Below, in pieces: positions 1 through 6,063 of a stretch of DNA of 7,111 bases. This DNA is from CAZILN01 sp964540005. GTDB taxonomy: Bacteria; Bacteroidota; Bacteroidia; Bacteroidales; SM23-62. Under the pieces are notes generated by a model, which did not search any database, had not been told where the DNA came from, and was given only the letters and a program-made list of their open reading frames with translations. Location of the stretch: positions 1-7,111 of the forward strand of contig CAZILN010000071.1 in the NCBI GenBank assembly GCA_964540005.1, read 5' to 3'. The position numbers and the translations under genes were made by a program. Positions within the stretch are counted from its first letter, which is position 1; each line of letters starts with the position of its first letter.

Positions 1-177
1 CCAAACAATAGAACTTTAAGGTGTAACTTTTAATAGATGTCATATTTGCTATTTCTATACAATTCTTATACAATATTAGGCAAATTATGATATATAGTGA
101 AATTAATCCAATTACTTAAATGACAGAAATACAGATGATTATATTACGAGCATGTAATTTAAATTGTATATAAATAA

Positions 178-792
178 ATGTATAAAGTTTTTTTTAACTA
201 CCGCACGATTTATTTAATGGATAAAATGCCTGATATTGCAGGCACTGAGAAAGCTTATGTGTGTACTTTCCTGCAGAAGGAGGACCTGGAACCGCAGCTC
301 AGGAATTATCTGATACCGGATAAGGAAGGGGATCTGTATATCTTTTCAGCCGGGACCAAAGATCCCTTCGATATCTTCAGGAGCTGTTTCAAAAATATAA
401 GTGCCGCCGGTGGTCTTGTAAAGAATCTCAGGAACGAGTACCTTGTTATATTCAGGCGCGGGAAATGGGACCTGCCGAAGGGCAAGGCTGAAAAAAGTGA
501 AAGCTCCGAGGAAACAGCCCTTCGTGAAGTAGAGGAGGAGTGCAGCCTGAAGGATCTTTCAATCGAAAAATTCCTTACCACTACCTATCATATCTATTAT
601 CAGGATGGGAGGGCTGTGCTGAAACAAACGGACTGGTACCTGATGGAGTATCCAGGCACGAAAGAGCCGGTACCTGAAACCAGGGAGGATATTGAAAAAA
701 CGATCTGGATGAAACCTGCCCGGGTGAAAGAGATCACCGGTAATACCTACCTGAGCATACTTGATGTTTTCAGTACTGAAATACTGGCTTAG
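178..792 (+). CDS. NUDIX hydrolase family protein
   Basis: This is a 204-residue protein that probably hydrolyses a nucleoside-diphosphate-linked substrate in the cytoplasm; the substrate cannot be read from the sequence. The Nudix box lies at residues 102-124 and fits GX5EX7REUXEEXGU: G102, E108, then R116-E117-V118 and the metal-binding pair E120-E121. The usual glycine near the end of the box is serine (S123). Just before the box is the common 'KWDLPKGK' approach (residues 96-103). The first ~70 residues lie upstream of the Nudix fold and form a short extension often seen in Bacteroidota members. I chose the ATG at 178 because the 'MYKVFFN' opening looks native to this subfamily; M14 (nt 217) is a poorer alternative. 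There is no Shine-Dalgarno sequence, only 'aaataa' before the ATG, and no convincing promoter in the AT-rich leader 1-177. The gene converges on its right neighbour and their stop codons share bases 789-792. The family call is firm and the substrate is unknown. Confidence 0.93.
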   Translation: MYKVFFNYRTIYLMDKMPDIAGTEKAYVCTFLQKEDLEPQLRNYLIPDKEGDLYIFSAGTKDPFDIFRSCFKNISAAGGLVKNLRNEYLVIFRRGKWDLPKGKAEKSESSEETALREVEEECSLKDLSIEKFLTTTYHIYYQDGRAVLKQTDWYLMEYPGTKEPVPETREDIEKTIWMKPARVKEITGNTYLSILDVFSTEILA

Positions 793-2249
793 ATATCCCC
801 CCTTGCCCTCATTATCCGGAAAAGACTGTATTCGAATTCTTCCCCCGGTCCGGGTGCAGGAGACAGTATCAGTTTACCATCCTTACCTATCAGGAAATAG
901 GAGGGTTGTACCCTTGCCTGGTAATCCATGAGGATATCAGGCTGCCTGCCGATATGAAGAAAAAGCCAGTCATAGTTATTCGAATTTACAAGTTCCTCCA
1001 GGATACTATGCTCGCCATCAGTGATTACTGTAATGATGGTAAGATGTTCCCGGTGCCTGCTGTTCAGTGCCCTGAGCAGCTCAAGATCCATCCTGCATGT
1101 ATAGGAGAAAGAATTACAGAAACACAGGTAAACATATCGGTCTGCAAAATCTTCCAATCTTACCGGATTATTGTCTTTATCCAGCAGTTCAAAACCGGGG
1201 GGAGGGTATCCGGGCAGGAGCATGGTGATCTGGTTCTTGATTTCAGCAGCACAGGCCTTATTCTTTTCATTGTCAGAACCGGCACTTATTGAATCGAGTA
1301 ATGCCAGGAGAACAGTACTGGAGAATTTATCAGAATAGAACCCATCATAGACAGCCTTTATCTGCACCAGTTCTCTGAGCTCAACACCCTCAATCATAGG
1401 ATCAGTTTCCATTAGTTTATTCAGGACTGTCAGGCTTCTGTCCTGGTTGATTGTATAAATTAGTTTCCATTTCGGATGTTCGGCATCAGCATTCAGGAAG
1501 TACTTGTCATAGATTACATTAAACAGTTCCATATAGGCCGGATTATTATGCAGCAGGGGCCGGGCAGAGTAATAATCACGGGCGATATTTTTCAGGTTTT
1601 CCCTGGCGCCGTAATGTTTCAACAGGCCTATCCTGTATTTCATGTAATCCCTGAAAAACTGGTTTGAGACGCTGTCAAAGGGCGCTGCAAGTTCTTCCAG
1701 CTCTTTACTGACATTCGAACTACCTTCCCTGCTGGTGGCTGCATCGATGACATATTTGTAGTAATGAGGATTGAAGGAATCATTGAAGGCACGTATCAGA
1801 AAATTGATGTCTTCGTTGTTTTCCAGCTTAATATCCTTACTTCCTGTACCGATCTGTTTAGCCAGAATGTGAACACGCGATGGTTCAAAATACGGATTTA
1901 CGGTCTCTGTTTCTGATCGTTCCCTTTTTGCAGGAAGGTGAAGATCATAGCTTACCCCGGGTTCGGCAAAAAAATAACAGTTATAGATCCCCAGGTTGGC
2001 AAAGATGAGTCGTGTCTCCTCCAGCTGAAACGTACATTTGAATAACCCGCTGTCACTGACTTCACATTCAGCCATCAGTACCTGGCGGAAGGAGATCATA
2101 TTGCTGTATGAATAAAAACTCAGCTTTTCTCCTGCATAGGATAGAGCCGTGCCACCGAGGGTAGTCGGAGCAGCATTGCCGGGTACTATCCATGACACAA
2201 TCAGGATGCCTGCAAATATATTCCGAAGTTTAAACTGCTTCATATTCAT
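789..2249 (-). CDS. secreted thioredoxin-fold (TlpA-like) protein with SxxC active-site variant
   Basis: This is a 486-residue exported protein. A signal peptide is visible: basic KQFKLR, a hydrophobic stretch around residues 11-22, and a small-residue site near G24-N-A26, so cleavage is likely after about residue 26. Residues 29-106 are beta-rich, ending in 'EPGVSYDLHLP', and resemble the N-terminal domain (DUF4369-like) that precedes many Bacteroidota TlpA proteins. Residues ~140-345 look helical and I do not recognise them. Residues ~347-482 match a TlpA/AhpC-type thioredoxin fold: 'PGFELLDKDNNPVRLEDF' opens it, the active-site region is at 374-388, and a cis-proline sits at P449 in 'VQPSYFLI'. 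By alignment, the position of the first CxxC cysteine is S382 and only C385 remains (SYTC); C376 and C378 lie just upstream. Normal dithiol reductase activity is therefore doubtful. The gene is downstream of coaD, 89 bases away on the same strand, and could be cotranscribed with it. The fold call is good, the function is open. Confidence 0.85.
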   Translation of the reverse strand: MNMKQFKLRNIFAGILIVSWIVPGNAAPTTLGGTALSYAGEKLSFYSYSNMISFRQVLMAECEVSDSGLFKCTFQLEETRLIFANLGIYNCYFFAEPGVSYDLHLPAKRERSETETVNPYFEPSRVHILAKQIGTGSKDIKLENNEDINFLIRAFNDSFNPHYYKYVIDAATSREGSSNVSKELEELAAPFDSVSNQFFRDYMKYRIGLLKHYGARENLKNIARDYYSARPLLHNNPAYMELFNVIYDKYFLNADAEHPKWKLIYTINQDRSLTVLNKLMETDPMIEGVELRELVQIKAVYDGFYSDKFSSTVLLALLDSISAGSDNEKNKACAAEIKNQITMLLPGYPPPGFELLDKDNNPVRLEDFADRYVYLCFCNSFSYTCRMDLELLRALNSRHREHLTIITVITDGEHSILEELVNSNNYDWLFLHIGRQPDILMDYQARVQPSYFLIGKDGKLILSPAPGPGEEFEYSLFRIMRARGDI

Positions 2250-2338
2250 ACGTTTAAATTTTTCATGCTCATTTCCTTGAATTATTTCAGTTGGCCGGTT
2301 CCGCCATACAATTTTGTTATGTACTTTACATGCTGGGA

Positions 2339-2803
2339 TCAGTTTCCCAGGTTTAATGATGCTGGAAGAAACTGGCTGGCATTGCCACCATGAGAGATGA
2401 TCTCACGAATAATGGTGGAATTAATATGAGTATGTTCGGGAAGGGTCAGCAGGAAAACAGACTCAATTTCCGGATGCATGGCTTTGTTAAGCTGAGCAAT
2501 GGGCCACTCATAATCGAAATCTGCCCCATTCCTCAATCCCCGCAATAAATGCGTGGCTTTGATCTTTTTGCAATATTCAATTGTCAGTCCGGTATAGTAA
2601 TCAACGAATACCTTTTCCTCAGATTCAAATACCTTCTTTATCCAATCCATCCTTTTTTCGAGGGGAAAAAATTCATCCTTTTTTGTATTATGGCCCACAG
2701 CTACATAGACCCTGTCAAACAGGGGCAGACCTCTTCTGATAACCGATTCATGACCAAGGGTGATCGGGTCGAAGGATCCTGCAAATACCGCAATCTTTTC
2801 CAT
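2339..2803 (-). CDS. coaD: pantetheine-phosphate adenylyltransferase (CoaD)
   Basis: CoaD catalyses the fourth step of coenzyme A synthesis: 4'-phosphopantetheine plus ATP gives dephospho-CoA and pyrophosphate. It is cytoplasmic and usually hexameric. The protein has 154 residues, close to the ~159 of the E. coli enzyme. The nucleotidyltransferase signature is clear: GSFDPITLGH at residues 9-18, with the T15-x-G17-H18 motif that binds ATP phosphates. 'HLLRGLRNGADFDYE' at residues 85-99 carries R88, R91, D95 and E99. The C-terminal 'INSTIIREI' (127-135) corresponds to the ISST/SSSxVRE segment that contacts ATP. The ATG at 2803 opens directly into the first beta strand (MEKIAVFAGSFDP), so the start is secure. 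The gene sits 73 bases after the permease stop and 89 bases before the thioredoxin-like gene, all on the same strand, so an operon is possible. No clear promoter was found in the 73-base gap. There is nothing abnormal in the sequence. Confidence 0.97.
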   Translation of the reverse strand: MEKIAVFAGSFDPITLGHESVIRRGLPLFDRVYVAVGHNTKKDEFFPLEKRMDWIKKVFESEEKVFVDYYTGLTIEYCKKIKATHLLRGLRNGADFDYEWPIAQLNKAMHPEIESVFLLTLPEHTHINSTIIREIISHGGNASQFLPASLNLGN

Positions 2804-2839
2804 ATTTATCAGACTTAATAACTTTTTGACTTATTATGA

Positions 2840-2851
2840 TTCGCATGCGAA
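2840..2851. repeat. 12-bp perfect palindrome in the permease-coaD gap
   Basis: TTCGCATGCGAA is a perfect 12-base palindrome within the 73-base gap between the permease stop (2877) and the coaD start (2803). It is not followed by a T-run on either strand, so it does not read as an intrinsic terminator. Short GAAC/TTCG words recur beside it (2860-2875). It could be a protein-binding site upstream of coaD or chance; the sequence cannot tell. Confidence 0.4.
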
Positions 2852-2876
2852 CCTGAAAATTTGAACTTTCGAACTT

Positions 2877-5102
2877 CTATGATATTTCTTTTTGTTTTGT
2901 CGAACTTACGAACAGGATATTTCCCATATCCTCATACCCGGTAAACAGGTTCATACCTTCAGCCTTGATCAGTTGATTCCTGAAACCGATTATGGTAAGG
3001 TCAGCATCGTTTGATGTTCTGGAGATTATATCTTTGGGATTGTCTTCGCTGCTGATATGAACCGGTTCCACATTAATCTGCGAGATTGGCAGGCGTCCTG
3101 ATTTGATCAGTGATATCAGCTCATTCTTCCTTTCTTCCTGTTCTTCTTCTACAGAAAGTGAGAATAATTTGATCTGCCCGTTCTTCCATTCCGGGTGACC
3201 GAGGATGATATATCCCAGCAATATCATCAGGTTGGCATTGGGATAATCCAGCACTGAAAACCAGATGTGTATCTCCCTCTTGTACCCGTAACCTTTGTAA
3301 GATGTGTTAAGGACGCAGATATCAAAGTCGGTGGTTTCAAGTAACCTGTAATTTTGAAGGGATTCGGCCAGTGACTCAGGACTGGTGCGGGAAAACTCGA
3401 AAAGGATCATATTATTACCCTTGCCGGAAATACCGCTTAACTGTATGACCTGGGCAATGGCAGAGGTATATGACGGACTGATAATGGTATCCAGATAGAC
3501 CCTGTTCTTGCTGCCGGCTGCCAGGTTGATAAGTCTTGACAGGACCTGCCTGGATTCTTCATTGGTTTTCTTCGAGAGGTATCCTTTTATATAATGTATG
3601 TAGGTGCCGAAACCATATTTAAAGGATACCCAGCGGAGCAGGTCAAATGCTGAGCGTCTTACAAAGGTGTCCTGGCTGATGCAAACGGCGAAGGGTCTCC
3701 AGTATTTGTCACGGTCTTCCTTGTCAGCACGTTGAGCAAGTATCTGCAGCTGTCGGCTCAGCTGGAAAACAACACCCTTGAACAGTTTGCCGAGGCCTCT
3801 TCTTTCCGGACTGCCACCCGTTACCGTGTAGTAAATCATCGCCATAATGATCAGCGAGAACATGGCATACAACGGGTTCATCTTGAACATCAGCCACACA
3901 GAGAAAATGGCCCCTGTCAGGGACAAATACCATCTTGATTTAAAGGTTGGCCTGTATGAGGGGTCGGCAGCAAAATGTTCAAGGAAGGAAATAGTACAGA
4001 TAGCTCCGTAGGTCATCATAAAGAACATGGAAATAGTCTGGGCCACGAAGTTCAGTTCTCCTATAGCTACAAAGAAGAATGCAATTACAATGGTTATAAC
4101 GGAGGCATTAAATGGTTCATTGGAGCCGGGTTTGCCCATGCCAAGGACCCGGCTGATGTACTTATTGGGAAAGATCTGGTCCACACCCATGGCCTGCAAT
4201 GTCCGGGGTGCAACCATGATGGAGCCCAGGGCAGATGAGAGGGAGGCTGCCGCCAGCCCTATTGGGATAATGGGTCCCCATATGGCTATTTTTTGCATTA
4301 TAAGCTGATCGCCGGCTAGTTCCTGCGGACTGGCAGAAATGGTCAGCTTGTATGCCACAAGGACGTATACCACTAATCCTCCCAGGGTGGCCCACAGGGT
4401 GCCATCAGGAATTGATTTTGTAGGATTCTTCAGATCTCCTGATAAGCCCAGGCCGGCTGCCATTCCGGTAAAAGCCGGGAATATTATCATGAATACATAG
4501 AAAAAAGAATCAGGATTGCTGATCTTATTGTTGATTATGAAATGTGTGGAATCCCCGGAACCATTCCCCATAAAAAACATGACCAGGGAAGTAAATAATA
4601 TCACCACAACAAAGTATAATGCTTTCATTCCAAGGTTGGCCCCACGGAAAAGAATCAGAAGTGACAGAATCGCCATTGCTGGCAGGCTGATGATACGTCC
4701 GTCTGAGATGTTTATGTTGAATTCTGTGTTCAGGTAATCAAAAACCGGCTGAAAAGCTTCTCCGAAAGCAATAATGTAAAAAGCGACACTGATGGCCTGC
4801 GACAGGTACAGGGCAATGCCGATAGCAGCTCCGATATTGAGTCCGAAAGACCTGGATATGATATAGTATGCACCCCCGCCAAGCACCTTCTGGTTGGTAG
4901 CAATTTCGGCCACGGCAAGAGCCGTGGGGATGGTTACCAGGTGACCCAGGGCAATGATCCCTATTGCTCCGATGAATCCAACATGACCCACTGCGTATCC
5001 GAATCTCAGAAAAAGGATGGCCCCAAGGATGGTGGAGATGGTGGTCATGAACACCGGCATGGTGCCAAAGTTTGCCTTCGGGCTTATGGAAGATTTAGAC
5101 AT
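2877..5102 (-). CDS. cation-chloride cotransporter-like (NKCC/SLC12-type) APC superfamily permease
   Basis: This is a 741-residue inner-membrane transporter. The N-terminal ~430 residues are strongly hydrophobic with about 12 predicted membrane segments. The first is at ~13-37, with 'TILGAILFLRFGYAVG' typical of cation-chloride cotransporters. 'GGGAYYIISRSFG' (75-87) and 'FPAFTGMAAGLGLSGDLKNP' (208-227), followed by 'KSIPDGT', are hallmark segments of the SLC12/NKCC branch of the LeuT-fold APC superfamily. Residues ~430-741 form a cytoplasmic domain, with 'GHPEWKNGQIKLF' (635-647) and 'DADLTIIGF' (699-707) resembling the SLC12 C-terminal regulatory domain. Family knowledge suggests coupled Na/K/Cl or amino-acid movement; the ions are not determinable here. 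An ATG at 5189 would add 29 residues, but I prefer 5102. The extra stretch runs through the upstream terminator and the putative promoter, while 'MSKSSISPKANFGTMPVF' matches the family's usual opening. The gene is followed by coaD after 73 bases. Confidence 0.9.
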   Translation of the reverse strand: MSKSSISPKANFGTMPVFMTTISTILGAILFLRFGYAVGHVGFIGAIGIIALGHLVTIPTALAVAEIATNQKVLGGGAYYIISRSFGLNIGAAIGIALYLSQAISVAFYIIAFGEAFQPVFDYLNTEFNINISDGRIISLPAMAILSLLILFRGANLGMKALYFVVVILFTSLVMFFMGNGSGDSTHFIINNKISNPDSFFYVFMIIFPAFTGMAAGLGLSGDLKNPTKSIPDGTLWATLGGLVVYVLVAYKLTISASPQELAGDQLIMQKIAIWGPIIPIGLAAASLSSALGSIMVAPRTLQAMGVDQIFPNKYISRVLGMGKPGSNEPFNASVITIVIAFFFVAIGELNFVAQTISMFFMMTYGAICTISFLEHFAADPSYRPTFKSRWYLSLTGAIFSVWLMFKMNPLYAMFSLIIMAMIYYTVTGGSPERRGLGKLFKGVVFQLSRQLQILAQRADKEDRDKYWRPFAVCISQDTFVRRSAFDLLRWVSFKYGFGTYIHYIKGYLSKKTNEESRQVLSRLINLAAGSKNRVYLDTIISPSYTSAIAQVIQLSGISGKGNNMILFEFSRTSPESLAESLQNYRLLETTDFDICVLNTSYKGYGYKREIHIWFSVLDYPNANLMILLGYIILGHPEWKNGQIKLFSLSVEEEQEERKNELISLIKSGRLPISQINVEPVHISSEDNPKDIISRTSNDADLTIIGFRNQLIKAEGMNLFTGYEDMGNILFVSSTKQKEIS

Positions 5103-5123
5103 AGTGAATGCTGCGAGGAACTT

Positions 5124-5155
5124 CAAATCTTGCTTTCTTTGTAAAATTAAACAAA
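5124..5155 (-). promoter_or_regulatory. putative Bacteroidota-type promoter for the permease
   Basis: On the minus strand, TTTG (5155-5152) is followed by exactly 20 bases and then AAGATTTG (5131-5124). The latter matches the Bacteroidota -7 element TAnnTTTG in five of six defined positions. The expected transcript start lies a few bases further on, about 15 nt ahead of the ATG at 5102. This supports 5102 rather than 5189 as the permease start. The -33-like TTTG sits within the T-tract of the upstream terminator. It is a pattern match only. Confidence 0.4.
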
Positions 5156-5202
5156 AAAAATGAGCAGAGCCGTGGTTGATTAACCACATAGCCTGCTCAT
5201 TT
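5153..5202 (-). terminator. intrinsic terminator of the LiaF-like gene
   Basis: This is a long hairpin. AAATGAGCAG (5158-5167) pairs with CTGCTCATTT (5193-5202), an asymmetric internal bulge follows (AGCC against ATAGC), and then GTGGTT (5172-5177) pairs with AACCAC (5182-5187) around the loop GATT. Read on the minus strand, the stem runs straight into a tract of eight T residues (5160-5153), the classic rho-independent layout. It lies 53 bases beyond the stop of the LiaF-like gene and ahead of the permease start, so it should separate those two transcripts. On the plus strand the following bases (TTTCGTTTAATT) are only weakly T-rich, so termination in that direction would be less efficient. 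Confidence 0.8.
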
Positions 5203-5232
5203 CGTTTAATTGGCTGCCTTCCTGGGGATTTG

Positions 5233-5247
5233 CTTCCCGCGGGGAAG
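5233..5247 (-). repeat. small GC-rich hairpin just after the LiaF-like stop
   Basis: CTTCCC (5233-5238) and GGGAAG (5242-5247) form a 6-bp stem with loop GCG, 7 bases beyond the stop codon of the LiaF-like gene. No T-run follows on the minus strand (GCAAATCCCC), so it is not a terminator by itself. It may be a 3' stabilising hairpin ahead of the stronger terminator at 5153-5202. Confidence 0.4.
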
Positions 5248-5254
5248 GAATAAA

Positions 5255-5791
5255 TCAGTATCCTTTGTTCACCTGTACCCCTCCGAATACGACATCCACC
5301 TTGATGAAAAGATGTGCCGAATCAGCATCATAGGAATTACTCACATAGGAGGATGTACCGAAGACAGCAGTATTGCCGTCGGGCAATTCTGCTCCCGCAA
5401 AGACTGCATCTGCAACTATCTTAACAGGCATATCAGGATCAATCTTTATGATGGTTCCCCCGAAAACAGTTCCAAGCTTCACCTCTTTGGTACCCTGGCT
5501 GAGATCCACATCTGTAAAATCAAATACTCCTTTCCCGAAAACCACGTTGTATTCATCATTCTCATACGGACTGTTGAAATACCGTTCACCGAACAGTGTG
5601 TCATTCGGTCCCGTCTTAAACTGGAACATACCAAAACTTCCGAACAGTATCCTGAGTCCGAGATAAATAAAAAGAAAAGCAACGATGATCTTAAAAACGG
5701 GAAAATCTACGTTAAAAACTACTTTGATTACAAGGGCGATACCGATTACTATCAGTAAGGCTCCCCAGAAAATTGCTGCACCCATTTTCAT
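5255..5791 (-). CDS. LiaF-like two-helix membrane protein
   Basis: This is a 178-residue protein with two membrane helices at residues ~4-24 and ~31-50, then a soluble C-terminal domain rich in short beta strands. The strands carry recurring VFG words: 'VVFGKGVFDFTDV' (83-95), 'TVFGGTIIKI' (109-118), 'AVFAGAELPDG' (129-139), 'TAVFG' (141-145) and 'VVFGGVQVNKGY' (167-178). That pattern is typical of the LiaF/YvqF C-terminal domain, which in Firmicutes keeps the LiaRS envelope-stress system off. No sensor kinase or regulator is visible beside it, so the role here is unknown; an envelope function is inferred. I chose the ATG at 5791 (MKMGAAIFWG), which opens directly into the first helix; ATG 5785 is equally possible. 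The frame stays open to an ATG at 5932, but that adds 47 residues of no recognisable character. Its transcript should end at the hairpin at 5153-5202. The gene is divergent from the ATPase across 272 bases. Confidence 0.82.
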   Translation of the reverse strand: MKMGAAIFWGALLIVIGIALVIKVVFNVDFPVFKIIVAFLFIYLGLRILFGSFGMFQFKTGPNDTLFGERYFNSPYENDEYNVVFGKGVFDFTDVDLSQGTKEVKLGTVFGGTIIKIDPDMPVKIVADAVFAGAELPDGNTAVFGTSSYVSNSYDADSAHLFIKVDVVFGGVQVNKGY

Positions 5792-5843
5792 GATTTTTAA
5801 ATTAAACAGTTCATTATCAAATATTAATTTCTGCTTCAAAAAT

Positions 5844-5862
5844 ATGATGCAATTAGCATCAT
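5844..5862. repeat. 7-bp inverted repeat upstream of the LiaF-like gene
   Basis: ATGATGC (5844-5850) and GCATCAT (5856-5862) are perfect inverted arms around AATTA. The element lies 53-71 bases upstream of the LiaF-like start (5791), where an operator or activator site could sit. No T-run follows on either strand. No good promoter could be placed beside it: AATATTTG at 5825-5818 resembles a -7 element but has no TTTG partner at the right distance. Confidence 0.4.
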
Positions 5863-5931
5863 CCCAATGTGAAATCGGTAAGAGGCAGATTTTTATCGGT
5901 GAAACCCGGTCCTGACTTCCATCAGATTCCA

Positions 5932-5962
5932 TGTTACCCCTTCCCGGGACAATAGGGTAACA
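5932..5962. repeat. 8-bp inverted repeat flanking a CCCGGG core
   Basis: TGTTACCC (5932-5939) and GGGTAACA (5955-5962) are perfect inverted arms separated by 15 bases, which themselves contain the palindrome TCCCGGGA (5942-5949). The right arm is also the first TAACA half-site of the tandem array that starts at 5956, and the left arm contains an extra TGTTA half-site. It may be the outer edge of the same regulatory array. Confidence 0.6.
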
Positions 5963-6030
5963 CTATTGTTAGTAACATTGCTTAGGTAACAATGATGTTA
6001 GTAACAATATGTAAATAACATATTTGTTAC
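5956..6030. repeat. 29-bp tandem repeat with three TAACA-N4-TGTTA palindromes (operator-like array)
   Basis: Two full 29-base units (5956-5984 and 5985-6013) and a third partial one (6014-6030) each begin with a palindrome TAACA-N4-TGTTA: 5958-5971, 5987-6000 and 6016-6029. The arms are identical in all three, while the four central bases differ (ctat, atga, tatt), as do the bases between sites. In units one and two the palindrome is followed by G and another TAACA (5973, 6002). Conserved arms with free centres look like protein-binding half-sites rather than a recent simple duplication. The third palindrome overlaps the TTTG of the putative ATPase promoter. The array is 34 bases from the ATPase start and 165 bases from the LiaF-like start. 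Confidence 0.8.
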
Positions 6031-6054
6031 TTCATTTGTATTTTTATATCTTTA
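6023..6054 (+). promoter_or_regulatory. putative Bacteroidota-type promoter for the ATPase
   Basis: TTTG (6023-6026) is followed by 20 bases and then TATCTTTA (6047-6054), which matches TAnnTTTG in five of six defined positions. The spacer equals that of the candidate upstream of the permease. The transcript would start only a few bases before the ATG at 6064, so the leader would be very short, or the ATG at 6070 may be the one used. TTTG lies inside the third palindrome of the array, which suggests that a bound protein would compete with polymerase. Confidence 0.4.
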
Positions 6055-6063
6055 CGATAAAGA

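Noticed and set aside
1..43. Possible minus-strand gene start (ATG at 43) open to the left edge
   Set aside because: Only 14 codons are visible, they resemble no protein I know, and the DNA is very AT-rich leader sequence.
45..76. Possible promoter for the NUDIX gene (TTTG at 45-48 with TACAATAT at 69-76)
   Set aside because: The second element matches TAnnTTTG in too few positions and lies about 100 bases from the start codon.
906..1292. Plus-strand open frame of 128 codons
   Set aside because: It lies wholly within the well-supported minus-strand thioredoxin-like gene and its translation has no family character.
5103..5189. Longer permease start at ATG 5189
   Set aside because: The added 29 residues run through a strong terminator hairpin and the putative promoter, and do not resemble the family's N terminus.
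5210..5758. Plus-strand open frame of 182 codons
   Set aside because: It is antisense to the LiaF-like gene, whose VFG repeats and membrane helices are convincing. The opposite frame shows no recognisable domain.
5818..5825. AATATTTG as a -7 element for the LiaF-like gene
   Set aside because: No TTTG lies 19-21 bases upstream on the minus strand; the nearest is only 11 bases away.
5792..5932. Longer LiaF-like start at ATG 5932
   Set aside because: The 47 extra codons lie before the first membrane helix, have no recognisable features, and cross an inverted repeat. ATG 5791 opens directly into the helix.
5956..6030. CRISPR array
   Set aside because: There are only two and a half short units with no distinct spacers, and the repeats are palindromic half-sites. 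No cas-like gene is present.
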